Of a DNA stretch of 64,000 bases, positions 16,506 to 28,064 are shown in pieces; positions within the stretch are counted from its first letter, which is position 1; each line of letters starts with the position of its first letter. A program made the translations under genes and the position numbers. The notes beneath the pieces are model-generated. The model ran no database searches. It was given only the letters and a program-made list of their open reading frames with translations, and had not been told where the DNA came from. This stretch comes from Bradyrhizobium sp. dw_411 (GTDB taxonomy: Bacteria; Pseudomonadota; Alphaproteobacteria; Rhizobiales; Xanthobacteraceae), in assembly GCF_018449695.1 (NCBI RefSeq), contig NZ_JAAVUY010000024.1, forward strand, positions 24,922-88,921, read 5' to 3'.

Positions 16506-16823
16506 ATGTTCATGGGCGAGCGGCAAAAAATTCAACAGGCGTTCGTCCTGGAGGTCGGCGGACGAGCGGTGCTCGCGCTTTTCGCCGGCGACATTGAACA
16601 CGCTCGAACCTTTTGCTCTCAGGATTGGTTCTGGGGTGAGCTTGCGACCTATCGCTCAGGCGGTCGCCCGATCTGGGACAGCACGTCGGACTTGAGAATC
16701 CGCCATGCCAAGCCATGCGAGGTCACCGAATTGCACATCGCATTGGAGCTGGAACAATTCCGCCGGGAATATGATGGCTACGTGTTTGCATTTCTGGTGC
16801 CTGTGGACGCCGACCTGCAGTGA
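16506..16823 (+). CDS. Hypothetical protein
   Basis: A 105-residue soluble protein, no leader, no membrane segment. The composition is balanced and gene-like (QKIQQAFVLEVGGRAVLALF; EFRREYDGYVFAF-like C-terminus with ELEQFRREYDGYVFAFLVPV). A second ATG at 16512 is possible. I do not recognise a family; it looks like one of the small conserved proteins of Bradyrhizobium-type genomes. No good ribosome site is visible. Confidence 0.6.
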   Translation: MFMGERQKIQQAFVLEVGGRAVLALFAGDIEHARTFCSQDWFWGELATYRSGGRPIWDSTSDLRIRHAKPCEVTELHIALELEQFRREYDGYVFAFLVPVDADLQ

Positions 16824-16856
16824 AGTCAGATGCGCAGACGCCGGTTAGCCGCAGAT

Positions 16857-17045
16857 TTATGTGGACGGCGTGGCAGCTAAAAACGTGGGCTCGCCTGCGC
16901 CCGCCAACGGGCTGTCTGCCCACTTCGCGCCGACGCCCTTGATTGGATCGGTGCACCAGATGCATTGAAACTCGGTCCTGCCGTTTAATGCGTGAAATGG
17001 GACAAGCCGTTTTCCGCATTTCAAACAGCGGGTTGACATAACCAT
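16857..17045 (-). CDS. Small zinc-ribbon-like protein
   Basis: A 62-residue protein with two Cys pairs, CLKC (C7, C10) and CIWC (C28, C31), 17 residues apart, fitting a small zinc ribbon. The C-terminus is Ala/Pro-rich. ATG at 17045 or 17039. The opposite strand is free of other candidates. It may bind nucleic acid or be a structural zinc protein; function unknown. Confidence 0.5.
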   Translation of the reverse strand: MVMSTRCLKCGKRLVPFHALNGRTEFQCIWCTDPIKGVGAKWADSPLAGAGEPTFLAATPST

Positions 17046-17142
17046 TCGCGATCCTCCGCATCGTGTCACCCGCGAAAACGCGTAGGCGGAACTTTTGTTC
17101 CCCTGGTGAGTTGAGTTCCAGCATCATCTTGGGGAGAGTTCC

Positions 17143-17319
17143 ATGGAACAAGCGATCGATCGCGTCATGCGCACCTACGGCATGATCGTAAACTTGACCC
17201 CGGCTGACGAACTGGTTGTCAGAGAAAAAGTCTCGAGATTCCTCGAACAGAGGTCGGAAAACGACGAACAAAAACTGACGATCGCCGGGCTTCGGTTTGT
17301 CCGCGAGCTCAAAATCTGA
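17143..17319 (+). CDS. Small hypothetical protein (58 aa)
   Basis: ATG 17143 is preceded by GGGGAGAG at an 8-nt spacing, one of the best ribosome sites here. The 58-residue product begins MEQAIDRVMRTYGMIVN and ends RFVRELKI; it is helical and charged with no leader. I do not recognise a named family. A good terminator lies 110 bp downstream. Confidence 0.65.
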   Translation: MEQAIDRVMRTYGMIVNLTPADELVVREKVSRFLEQRSENDEQKLTIAGLRFVRELKI

Positions 17320-17428
17320 CTCAATCGCAAGCAAGCCATCAAAATAGCGCGCCTCGTTAGGAACGGCCGGCAGGCTGGCCGGTTATGCAACGGTGTCGCG
17401 ACCCCCAATTTCGACACGCCCCAACTCC

Positions 17429-17457
17429 CGGCCTCAGCACGTCCAGCGCTGAGGCCG
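17429..17457 (+). terminator. Intrinsic terminator
   Basis: CGGCCTCAGC (17429-17438) pairs with GCTGAGGCCG (17448-17457), loop of 9 nt, followed by CTTCTTTGATT. It probably ends the transcript of the 58-residue gene. Confidence 0.7.
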
Positions 17458-17579
17458 CTTCTTTGATTAAAGCCGGATTGAGAAGGCCATTCACCGATCG
17501 CCTCCTTGCGCGGCTGGAATCTTCCGCGCCAAAGATAGCGGATTGACTTTGCCCGGTGCCATTGCGCAAACAGGGTGCA

Positions 17580-17837
17580 ATGACCGACACATCAAAATCT
17601 GACACGCCGCTGAAGGCGACGTTTCGAATTAAATTGAATGGCGAGACCGTTGATATCGGTACGGTCGGCCAGGCCTATCGGTTCGTGACCAGCCTCAGTG
17701 CGGTTGAATGGATGGAATTTCAGTCGCTCCACAACGATGCCAAAGTTGCGCTGGAAGCGGCTGCTGAAAACGCGATGATGACCGTTCAGGCGACTAACGC
17801 GCTTCGAGCCCTGTTCGTGCGCGCGAAATTGCTGTGA
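17580..17837 (+). CDS. Small hypothetical protein (85 aa)
   Basis: The 85-residue product has an N-terminal strand-rich part (TFRIKLNGETVDIGTVGQAY) and a helical C-terminus with a long amphipathic stretch (AKVALEAAAENAMMTVQATN). No leader and no cysteines. I chose ATG 17580. Family not recognised; codon use is like the neighbours, so it looks real. Confidence 0.6.
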   Translation: MTDTSKSDTPLKATFRIKLNGETVDIGTVGQAYRFVTSLSAVEWMEFQSLHNDAKVALEAAAENAMMTVQATNALRALFVRAKLL

Positions 17838-18075
17838 TCCGATCAAAATTGCTTTGATCTGATATCTGGCGTCCCCGCATGGTTGGATTGCACGTTGCGC
17901 GCGCGAAAAAAGCGCGCTGCAAGGAAGTGACCTGCACGGCGGTATTTTAAGCTTCCCTGTGGCGGACCGGTTACAGACTTTTGGCGCGCCGAGGCGCAAA
18001 AAGGTGCGGACGGCCTTTGTTCGAGGTTCGATCTTGTTTCGTGGAAAGTCTGCGCCGTTATTTTGGGGGACTCAC

Positions 18076-19692
18076 GTGCGAAAAACATTCATTTCAGCAC
18101 CGGCAATCTTGTCAGCAACCGCCGTCCTGGTCTTCGCGGCGGCAGCTCACGCCGACGAGCTCTCGGATATCCAGGCTCAGGCCAGGCAGCTTCACGAACA
18201 AAACCAGGCGATGACCAGAAGGCTCGCCGATCTCGAAAAGCGGCAGAAGGCGTTGGAAACAACGCCGGTCGCGAAGCCCGCGAGTTCGGGCATCAACCCG
18301 ACCGATGCGATGGCCGCCGATTTGCCCTACAAGGCCGCGGTCAAGGCTCCGGCTCCGGTAAGTGATGACCTGTGCTGGAAGGGCATGTGTTTGTACGGCA
18401 ATTTCGACGTTGGCCTGAGCTATCAGAACCACGGCGCCCCGTTGAACAACGTTGCCACCACGCCGCTGAACTGGCTGGTGTCGAAGAACTCGGGCGGGTC
18501 GTATTTCGGCGCCAGCCCCAACAACCTCAGCACGTCTTTTCTCGGCCTGCGGGGCAAGCAGGAGATTGCCGACAATCTCTACGCCGTATTCAATTTGCAG
18601 TCGCAATTTAACCCGCTGAGCGGAATGAATCTCAACGGACTCGGGTCCATCGTGCAAAACAATGGATTGTCGCTTGCCCAGCAAACCGCGTTTGGCGATT
18701 CGTCCAAGGACGGCCAGATGTTCAACGGCGCGGCCTATGCCGGTATCAGTTCGCCGGTCTACGGCACATTGACTTATGGCCGCCAAAACGCCCTGAGCTC
18801 GGACCTCGTCACCAATTACGATCCGATTTCCGGTTCGAACGCGTGGTCCGTGATCACCTTCCAGGGCGCGTCGGGCGGCGGCGGCGATACCGCGAATCGT
18901 ATCTACGACAACTCGTTCGAATATCGGGTGAATGTCGGTCCGGTTCGGTTTGCCGTGGAAACCCAGCTCAGGAACGGCGGCAACAGCGGCACCGGCAACG
19001 CCTTCGAAGGCGATGTTGGCTTCGATTATCTCGGCCTCTCGATGGATTTCATCGGTGGCAAGATCTACGACGCGGTTTCCTCATCGCCTCTGACGGCGGT
19101 GCAAGTCACGGCGGCCAACGCCGCTGGCCTGGCCATGGGAAGCGGGCAGGTCGCCGCGACGATATCCGACAACACCGTGTTCCAGGTCGCGGCCAAATAC
19201 ACCATCGGGCCGCTCAAGCTGTTTGCCGGTTACGAGCATATCGATTTCGCCAACCCGACTAATCCGCTGGGGGCCGGTGCCTTCCTTGAGGGCGGCTATG
19301 TCATTACCAATCCCAACAACACCAATTTCACCACCGACCGCATTCTTCAGGTGTTCTGGGTTGGCGGGAAATATTCGGTCCGCTCCGATCTCGATTTGTC
19401 TGTCGCTTATTACCACGAGCTCCAGAACAGCTTCATCATCGGCAACGGCAGCAACCCGACGGGCACCTGCAACACCGTTGTTTCGGCCGGTTGCAGCGGA
19501 ACGCTGGACGCGGTTTCCTTTGTCGCCGACTGGCGCTTTGCCAAACACTTCGATTTCTACGCCGGCGTGATGTGGTCGCAGGTGCAGAACGGTCTCGCCA
19601 ACGGCTTCCTGCTGACGAACGGAACGCCGGGCAACACCTCCAACAAGGCGTCGGCATTCGATCCCGGCCTCGGCCTGCGCTACCAGTTCTGA
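18076..19692 (+). CDS. Outer-membrane porin
   Basis: A 538-residue protein from GTG 18076, with GGGGGA 7 nt upstream. The leader ends AAAAHADE. A coiled-coil segment follows (SDIQAQARQLHEQNQAMTRR), then a beta-barrel of the Gram-negative porin type (LYGNFDVGLSYQNHG, VYGTLTYGRQNALSSDL) and a C-terminal aromatic residue (LGLRYQF) for BAM recognition. It forms a general or selective channel in the outer membrane. The N-terminal coiled coil is typical of a rhizobial porin subgroup. It has its own transcription unit. Confidence 0.88.
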   Translation: MRKTFISAPAILSATAVLVFAAAAHADELSDIQAQARQLHEQNQAMTRRLADLEKRQKALETTPVAKPASSGINPTDAMAADLPYKAAVKAPAPVSDDLCWKGMCLYGNFDVGLSYQNHGAPLNNVATTPLNWLVSKNSGGSYFGASPNNLSTSFLGLRGKQEIADNLYAVFNLQSQFNPLSGMNLNGLGSIVQNNGLSLAQQTAFGDSSKDGQMFNGAAYAGISSPVYGTLTYGRQNALSSDLVTNYDPISGSNAWSVITFQGASGGGGDTANRIYDNSFEYRVNVGPVRFAVETQLRNGGNSGTGNAFEGDVGFDYLGLSMDFIGGKIYDAVSSSPLTAVQVTAANAAGLAMGSGQVAATISDNTVFQVAAKYTIGPLKLFAGYEHIDFANPTNPLGAGAFLEGGYVITNPNNTNFTTDRILQVFWVGGKYSVRSDLDLSVAYYHELQNSFIIGNGSNPTGTCNTVVSAGCSGTLDAVSFVADWRFAKHFDFYAGVMWSQVQNGLANGFLLTNGTPGNTSNKASAFDPGLGLRYQF

Positions 19693-19727
19693 TATCCGAA
19701 CAAGCGCAAGTCCTGTCGGCTTTCGGG

Positions 19728-20813
19728 TTACTTCTTCGCGCTTCGTGTCCGGATTTCGATTGATCCACCGGCCATCTGGACTTCGAACCGCGACAGGAAG
19801 CTCATGCCGAGCAGCCCGTCGACACCGGTGCCGTAGCTCTTTTCGTCGGCATCCTGGACGACGACGGGAACATTGGTCGCCTCCAGTTTCCCGAGCTGCA
19901 CCTTGTCGGCTTTCGACAGTTTGGCTTTGGCCATTCCGTTGGCCGTCATCAGCGTGACCTCGCTGGCGCCGGTCAGGGAAATCCTGGCGCGGCCCGCGAA
20001 GGCGGTTTTCATGCTCACATAGCTCGCGCCGGTATCGAGAACGAACAGGCCGCGCACGCCGTTGATTTCGGCCTTCACCGTGACGACGTTCCGCTGTCCG
20101 CGCACGGGATAGCTCTCTTTCTGAAACTCCTTCGAAGAAGCGCAATTGCCCTGCAACTCGTAGTCGGAAACGATCTTTTGCGACCGGCTGGTATCGCGGC
20201 TGGCGGGGTCCAGCGAAATCCACAGGTTGATCGGCGCGGCCGCTTCGCAGAACCGCTTGAGCGACGCATAGGCTTTCGCCATGCGAAGGAAGACGCTGCT
20301 CGAAACGCTCTTTTTGTCGGCGCCATAGAGCTCGATCGCGTCGGAATAATCGGCCAGCGCGCGCTGGAAATCTCCGGCCCCGTCCAAAGCGATGGCGCGC
20401 AGATAATGCGCGCTGCTGTCGGTTGCCGCACGCCTCACATACTCGTCGGCGACTTCGACGGCCTTGGGATAGTCGGTCAGCTTCAGGTAGATGTTGGCGG
20501 ATTGACTGAGTGCGTTGAGCGGCGCGCCGCAATTCCTGACGAATCGGTAGAGCCCGTCCGCCGCCTCGCGCCGGTAGCCGAGCTTGTCGAGCGCGAGCGC
20601 CAGATCGGCGATGCTCTTTTGATCGCACGGCTCGCGCTTCAATTCCTGGAGGCGAAGCCAGACATAGGGATCACGCGCAGCCGCCACCGGCAGCGCACCG
20701 ATACGCTCATAAACGCCGGAGAAAACCTCTTCGGGATTCTCGTCCAGATAACCTGCACTCACGGTGTGTGGAATAGCGGCGAGAAGCAACGCAATGGCGC
20801 AGTATCTGAGCAT
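19728..20813 (-). CDS. Exported TPR protein with retropepsin-like aspartyl protease domain
   Basis: A 361-residue protein: leader (MLRYCAIALLLAAIPHTVSA), a tetratricopeptide-like helical region (about residues 40-215), then a clan AA aspartyl protease domain. The active site is FVLDTGAS (D260), with the later GVDGLLGMSFLSRF segment that closes the fold. Such single-motif proteases work as dimers and in bacteria often act in the periplasm. The start ATG 20813 gives a proper leader. It is convergent with the porin gene with 35 bp between stops. Confidence 0.85.
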   Translation of the reverse strand: MLRYCAIALLLAAIPHTVSAGYLDENPEEVFSGVYERIGALPVAAARDPYVWLRLQELKREPCDQKSIADLALALDKLGYRREAADGLYRFVRNCGAPLNALSQSANIYLKLTDYPKAVEVADEYVRRAATDSSAHYLRAIALDGAGDFQRALADYSDAIELYGADKKSVSSSVFLRMAKAYASLKRFCEAAAPINLWISLDPASRDTSRSQKIVSDYELQGNCASSKEFQKESYPVRGQRNVVTVKAEINGVRGLFVLDTGASYVSMKTAFAGRARISLTGASEVTLMTANGMAKAKLSKADKVQLGKLEATNVPVVVQDADEKSYGTGVDGLLGMSFLSRFEVQMAGGSIEIRTRSAKK

Positions 20814-20944
20814 CACTATTCCAAGGTTGTCCTCCACATTCTATATAATCAGAAAGTGTGGTGGGCAAACCAAATCAAGCCGGCAATCGGGGCCATCCTA
20901 CCCTTGCCGACGTTGTTCGCGGTGACGCTTGGGAGTTCGTGCGC

Positions 20945-21196
20945 TTAATATACAGGGTCGCGTTTGGGTGCTTGAGCCGCCATCCGGGCCTGCACGATCG
21001 CTTCCTCGGCCGCGATCCGAAAATCCCGCGCTGCCTTCAGCGGGCGCCGGATGTTGGGATCTTCCGAACTGCTGTCGAAGGTAATAAGTTGCATGCAATG
21101 GGGGCACTGCACCTGATAGCCGGTGCGAAGCCGTTGCGCCTTCTCGCTGAAAGGCTTGCGGCATTTGGAGCATTGAATCTTGATGCGGTCGTTCAT
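20945..21196 (-). CDS. Small zinc-ribbon protein
   Basis: An 83-residue protein with CSKC (C9, C12) and CPHC (C31, C34), the MJ0042/zinc-ribbon pattern often found at the N-terminus of longer proteins, here alone. The C-terminal half is a basic helix. Cytosolic. Function unknown; a nucleic-acid or protein-binding role is possible. It ends 131 bp ahead of the retropepsin gene on the same strand. Confidence 0.65.
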   Translation of the reverse strand: MNDRIKIQCSKCRKPFSEKAQRLRTGYQVQCPHCMQLITFDSSSEDPNIRRPLKAARDFRIAAEEAIVQARMAAQAPKRDPVY

Positions 21197-21388
21197 GCGT
21201 TTCTCCCGCACCGAGATTGGCCGCTGTCGTTTTAGGATATTGCTAACCGGTCACGTCAATTTGCGAGCATTATTGCTCGCATTTTGGATGTAAATTCCCC
21301 CGCACAGATATGCCCTCCGGCTCATCGAAGCGGCTCGATCATGGCGTATCGACGGACCGATGTGCCGTCAGTGCGGGGCAGGCGTGGA

Positions 21389-21826
21389 TCAGCCGGCATA
21401 GGCCTTGTCGAGGTCGGCGATGATGATTTTTCGCATCTTCATCATGGCCTGCATCGCGCGATCGGCCTTTTTGCGATCGGGATCGCTCAGGTAACGGCCC
21501 AGCGCCGTGGGCACGACCTGCCAGGACAGGCCGAACTTGTCCTTGAGCCATCCGCAGTTGGATTCCTCGCCGCCATCGGCGATCAATCTATTCCAGAAAT
21601 AGTCCACCTCTTGCTGAGTATCGACGCTGATGAAGAACGAGATCGCCTCGTTGAACCTGAATTTGGGGCCGCCATTGAGGGCGTTGAATCTCTGGCCCTC
21701 GAGTTCGAAGCTCGCCATGAAGTCATTGACGGTTTCGATCTTGGCATTGGGAAACACCGATGTGTAGAACGCGACGGCTTCAGGGACGTTGTTGTCGAGC
21801 CAGAGGAACGGCGTGATCGAAGTCAT
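21389..21826 (-). CDS. VOC-family protein, PhnB/3-demethylubiquinone-methyltransferase-like
   Basis: A 145-residue protein: PFLWLDNNVPEAVAFYTSVF at the N-terminus and GLSWQVVPTALGRYLSD near the C-terminus are typical of the PhnB-like vicinal-oxygen-chelate family. Most members are uncharacterised metal-dependent enzymes or binding proteins; the methyltransferase name in databases is historical. The ATG is at 21826. Monocistronic. Confidence 0.85.
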   Translation of the reverse strand: MTSITPFLWLDNNVPEAVAFYTSVFPNAKIETVNDFMASFELEGQRFNALNGGPKFRFNEAISFFISVDTQQEVDYFWNRLIADGGEESNCGWLKDKFGLSWQVVPTALGRYLSDPDRKKADRAMQAMMKMRKIIIADLDKAYAG

Positions 21827-22144
21827 GACGGTTATCCTTGTTGATCGGGTTTGTTGTCGGAGGCGGCGCGGGCAGGATCGGCGACGTGCAGGATTAACCA
21901 GAGGTCGTCGGCCATCATGAACTCCGTTTGCGTGGACTCTTCCGGAGGACGAACGGGCGGCGCCGGCTCCGACACGGGGGCTGATTTTTTTATCGGTCGA
22001 TTTCCGTTGATGCGCGGGGAGATCGTGCGTCTCCGTCATCGCCTGGAAAGGACTTACCCACAGTGGGCAGATGGAGTAGGACATCCGCGCCACCCGCTGC
22101 TGCCCACGCGTCTGTCCCAATCTTGCTGTCCCAAACCCCACCCG
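21827..22144. other. 318-bp gap between divergent genes
   Basis: No convincing gene. It holds the divergent promoters of the VOC gene and the HTH/methyltransferase-like gene, and a short palindrome CCCAcagTGGG near 22062. The open frame leading into 22145 has no gene-like codon pattern, so I treat it as leader. Confidence 0.4.
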
Positions 22145-23500
22145 ATGAAAAACGACCAGATCCTGAGTCTGATTTCGGAGTTCTGCCGCCAGGCCGACAT
22201 GGCGGAATCGACCTTTGGGCGCCGGGCGGTCAATGACGGCAAGCTGGTGCATCGATTGCGCGAGGGCAAGCGCATCACCATCGATACGCTCGATCGGATC
22301 CAGGCGTTCATCGCGGCCTCAATGCCGGGCGGGGTGCCGCCGCCGCGCGGGCTCGAGGTGCCGCCGGAGAAGCGCGATCCCCGTGGCAATTTCAGGTTTT
22401 TCGAGAATCGGCAGAAATACCTGCTGTTCGTCCACACCTGCAGCGAAAAGCGGGTGATCGCCGAGCGGGTGGCGCTGGAGCTCGGCAGCATCCATCCCCG
22501 GCCGCCGGCGCTGCGGGTATTCGATGCCGGGGTTGGCGACGGCACGGTTTTGGCGCGGGTGATGCGCTCGATGCATGGCCGCTTTCCTCATATGCCGTTC
22601 TATATCGCCGGCAAGGAACTCAGCGTCGAGGACGTCCGCCTGACCCTGGACAAGGTGCCGGACCGGCTGTTCGAGCATCCCGCTACCGTCTTTGTGCTGA
22701 CCAACATGTATTACGCCGAGGCGCCTTGGCTGACGCCGTCCTCGCCGGCCGCGGCCTCGGGCATGATCTGGCATGAGGTGGCGCTGCGGGGAGCTTCCTC
22801 GGGAGATTTCGAGGCCCAAATCGCCGAATTGGCGCCGTTTCTGGAGCAAAACTGGCGCGCCAGCGTCAGTCCGCGCTCGGGGATGCCGGTCTACGAGCGG
22901 CCGGCCGCGATCGTGCTGTACCGGGAAGACCACAGGTTTTTGCTCGATTCGATCATCCCCAGGGCCGGCCGTACCGAGGCCAATTTCGACCTTGTGATCG
23001 CTTCCCAGCCATATCGGGCCAAATCTTCGGTCAATTTCCGCGCAAAACGCATTATTGCGCCCTTAGGGAGGGCTTTGCGGGCCGGTGGGCGGCTGATCGG
23101 CATCCACTCCCATGGGCAGGACCCGGGGCTGGAGATGATTCAGGCGGTTTGGCCCGGAGAAAACCCTTTCGCGGTGAGCCGTCATGAGCTATTGCGCGCG
23201 GTGAAATACGAGCTGGGCTCGGCCGGGCGGGACCTCAATTTTAACGCCTATGCGGATAACCGCTCGATCTTTCGTTATGATATGGAAGCGCTGCCCAACG
23301 AGGTCACCGGGTCAATCGGAACCTCCACGGCCTTTGCAGCATGGAATGCGGCGGTGTATGTCGCCCAGATCGAGGACGACCGGTTGACGGAAGTGACCCA
23401 GAGTGGCCGTTATCTCGATGCCGCCAGAGAGGTTTTGCGCAAGCATAACGGGCTCTGGTTCTACGACGAATCCTACGTCATCTCGCGCCGTCGCGACTGA
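22145..23500 (+). CDS. HTH-like / SAM-methyltransferase-fold protein upstream of metK
   Basis: A 451-residue protein. Residues about 1-60 look like a small helix-turn-helix (QADMAESTFGRRAVNDGKLV then ITIDTLDRIQAFI). From about 115 a Rossmann methyltransferase-like motif appears (LRVFDAGVGDGTVLARVM), with a later VIASQPYRAK segment. The gene ends 60 bp before metK on the same strand. A DNA-binding domain joined to a SAM-binding fold next to SAM synthetase suggests a regulator or modifier linked to SAM levels; this is inference. It may instead be an ordinary methyltransferase. I chose ATG 22145, where domain-like sequence begins. Confidence 0.7.
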   Translation: MKNDQILSLISEFCRQADMAESTFGRRAVNDGKLVHRLREGKRITIDTLDRIQAFIAASMPGGVPPPRGLEVPPEKRDPRGNFRFFENRQKYLLFVHTCSEKRVIAERVALELGSIHPRPPALRVFDAGVGDGTVLARVMRSMHGRFPHMPFYIAGKELSVEDVRLTLDKVPDRLFEHPATVFVLTNMYYAEAPWLTPSSPAAASGMIWHEVALRGASSGDFEAQIAELAPFLEQNWRASVSPRSGMPVYERPAAIVLYREDHRFLLDSIIPRAGRTEANFDLVIASQPYRAKSSVNFRAKRIIAPLGRALRAGGRLIGIHSHGQDPGLEMIQAVWPGENPFAVSRHELLRAVKYELGSAGRDLNFNAYADNRSIFRYDMEALPNEVTGSIGTSTAFAAWNAAVYVAQIEDDRLTEVTQSGRYLDAAREVLRKHNGLWFYDESYVISRRRD

Positions 23501-23526
23501 CAATTCAGGACACATAGAGACAGGGA

Positions 23527-23543
23527 CCACCGAGGTCCGGTGG
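23527..23543 (+). promoter_or_regulatory. Hairpin in the metK leader
   Basis: CCACCG (23527-23532) and CGGTGG (23538-23543) pair around AGGTC, just ahead of the AAGGGG ribosome site of metK. GGACC (23524-23528) can pair with GGTCC (23534-23538) as an alternative fold. It may modulate metK translation. It does not match the SAM riboswitch consensus sequences I know. Confidence 0.35.
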
Positions 23544-23560
23544 GAAAAAGGGGTTGGTTG

Positions 23561-24757
<1,197 letters not shown>

Positions 24758-24768
24758 CCACATGACGT

Positions 24769-24848
24769 CATTCCGGGATGCGCCGTAAGGCGCAGGCCCG
24801 GAATCTCCAACTTCTAGATTCCGGGTTCGCTTCGCGCCCCGGAATGAC
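24769..24848. repeat. Palindromic dispersed repeat (GTCATTCCGGG type)
   Basis: An 80-bp element between metK and ahcY. The outer arms GTCATTCCGGG and CCCCGGAATGAC are inverted, and inner palindromes (GATGCGCCGTAAGGCGC; TTCGCTTCGCG) subdivide it. This is a common intergenic repeat type in Bradyrhizobium and Rhodopseudomonas. It could act as a stem-loop between the two cistrons. Confidence 0.75.
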
Positions 24849-24872
24849 ATGCACAGGAACAGGACCATCCCA

Positions 24873-26312
24873 ATGACCGCCACCAAGCCCGGCTTTACCG
24901 ATTACATCGTCAAGGACATCGCGCTCGCCGATTTCGGCCGCAAGGAGCTCTCGCTGGCCGAGACGGAAATGCCGGGCCTGATGGCGACCCGCGAGGAGTA
25001 CGGCCCGAAGCAGCCGCTGAAGGGTGCGCGCATCGCAGGTTCCCTGCACATGACCATTCAGACCGGCGTGCTGATCGAGACGCTGAAGGCGCTCGGCGCC
25101 GATATCCGCTGGGTCTCCTGCAACATCTATTCGACGCAGGACCATGCCGCCGCTGCCATCGCCGCCGCCGGCATTCCGGTGTTCGCCGTCAAGGGCGAAA
25201 CGCTGGCCGACTATTGGGATTACACTGCAAAGCTGTTCGACTGGCATGGCGCAAAACCCGGTGAAGCCTTGCACCCCAACATGATCCTCGATGACGGCGG
25301 CGACGCTACCATGTATGTCCATCTCGGCCTCAAGGCTGAGAACGGCGACACGGCATTCCTCGACAAGCCGGCTTCGGAAGAAGAGGAAGTGTTCTTCGCG
25401 CTGCTGAAGAAGCAGTTGAAGGAGAAGCCGAAGGGCTATTTCGCTGGAATCGCCAAGTCGATCCAGGGCGTCTCGGAAGAGACCACCACGGGCGTGCATC
25501 GTCTGTACGACATGCAGAAGGCCGGCACGCTGCTGTGGCCCGCGATCAACGTCAATGACAGCGTCACCAAGTCGAAGTTCGACAACCTTTATGGCTGCCG
25601 CGAATCGCTGGTCGACGGCATCCGCCGCGGCACCGACGTCATGATGTCGGGCAAGATCGCGATGGTCGCGGGCTTCGGCGACGTCGGCAAGGGCTCGGCC
25701 GCGTCGCTGCGCCAGGCGGGCTGCCGCGTCATGGTGTCCGAAGTCGATCCGATCTGCGCGCTGCAGGCGGCGATGGAAGGCTATGAAGTCGTCACCATGG
25801 AAGACGCCGCACCCCGCGCCGACATCTTCGTCACCGCGACCGGCAACAAGGACATCATCACGATCGAGCACATGCGCGCGATGAAGGATCGCGCCATCGT
25901 CTGCAACATCGGCCACTTCGACAACGAGATCCAGGTCGCTTCGCTGAAGAACCTGAAGTGGGACAACATCAAGCCGCAGGTCGACGAGATCACCTTCGCC
26001 GACGGCAAGCGCATGATCCTGCTGTCGGAAGGCCGGCTGGTGAATCTCGGCAACGCCATGGGCCATCCGTCCTTCGTGATGTCGGCCTCCTTCACCAACC
26101 AGACGCTGGCGCAGATCGAGCTTTATGCCAACAACAAGGACGGCAAGTACAAGAAGGAAGTCTACGTGCTGCCGAAGACGCTGGACGAGAAGGTGGCGAT
26201 GCTGCATCTCGCCAAGATCGGCGTGAACCTGAGCAAGCTGCGCAAGGACCAGGCCGACTATATCGGCGTGAAGCAGGAAGGCCCGTTCAAGTCGGATCAT
26301 TACCGGTATTGA
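24873..26312 (+). CDS. ahcY: S-adenosylhomocysteine hydrolase
   Basis: The 479-residue tetrameric NAD enzyme splits S-adenosylhomocysteine into adenosine and homocysteine. Seen: SLHMTIQTGVLIETL, SCNIYSTQDHAAAAIA, the NAD loop GFGDVGKGSA and the invariant C-terminal FKSDHYRY. The long form carries the 40-residue insert (residues about 150-190, KLKEKPKGYF-like region) common in proteobacteria. ATG 24873 is the correct family start. Same strand as metK, 115 bp apart with a palindromic repeat between. Confidence 0.97.
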   Translation: MTATKPGFTDYIVKDIALADFGRKELSLAETEMPGLMATREEYGPKQPLKGARIAGSLHMTIQTGVLIETLKALGADIRWVSCNIYSTQDHAAAAIAAAGIPVFAVKGETLADYWDYTAKLFDWHGAKPGEALHPNMILDDGGDATMYVHLGLKAENGDTAFLDKPASEEEEVFFALLKKQLKEKPKGYFAGIAKSIQGVSEETTTGVHRLYDMQKAGTLLWPAINVNDSVTKSKFDNLYGCRESLVDGIRRGTDVMMSGKIAMVAGFGDVGKGSAASLRQAGCRVMVSEVDPICALQAAMEGYEVVTMEDAAPRADIFVTATGNKDIITIEHMRAMKDRAIVCNIGHFDNEIQVASLKNLKWDNIKPQVDEITFADGKRMILLSEGRLVNLGNAMGHPSFVMSASFTNQTLAQIELYANNKDGKYKKEVYVLPKTLDEKVAMLHLAKIGVNLSKLRKDQADYIGVKQEGPFKSDHYRY

Positions 26313-26354
26313 GATTTGGGATCGTCATTCCGTACCGCGGAATGAGCATGTTCA

Positions 26355-26387
26355 GGCCCCGGAGCGATCCGGGGCCTTTCGTTTGTC
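26355..26387 (+). terminator. Intrinsic terminator after ahcY
   Basis: GGCCCCGGA (26355-26363), GCGA loop, TCCGGGGCC (26368-26376), then TTTCGTTTG. It is 42 bp after the ahcY stop. Confidence 0.85.
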
Positions 26388-26423
26388 GTTGATTTCCAGT
26401 GCGTCTTGCGCGCTAATCGGCCC

Positions 26424-27896
<1,473 letters not shown>

Positions 27897-28064
27897 GCGA
27901 TCGCTGACGCATTACTATTCCCGGCAATTTTTTCTCAGGCTCCCACCATCGGGCAAATGTTGCCGCGTTCGATGTGATCTCAATCGTTGAAAAGCCGCGT
28001 CTTTTTGGCTTTGTCGCGTGGCATGCCCTTTGCTGGCTCCGAAAATGTGTGTCCGGAGTTTGCT

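Noticed and set aside
23500..23560. SAM riboswitch before metK
   Set aside because: Only a short hairpin is present; the conserved cores of SAM-II, SAM/SAH and other SAM classes as I know them are not recognisable.
24758..24872. SAH riboswitch before ahcY
   Set aside because: The gap is filled by a palindromic dispersed repeat seen as a common intergenic type, with no SAH aptamer core.
24768..26300. 510-codon open frame on the minus strand opposite ahcY
   Set aside because: It mirrors the highly conserved ahcY gene; its translation is rich in His, Arg and Asp with no domain features, as expected of an antisense shadow in high-GC DNA.
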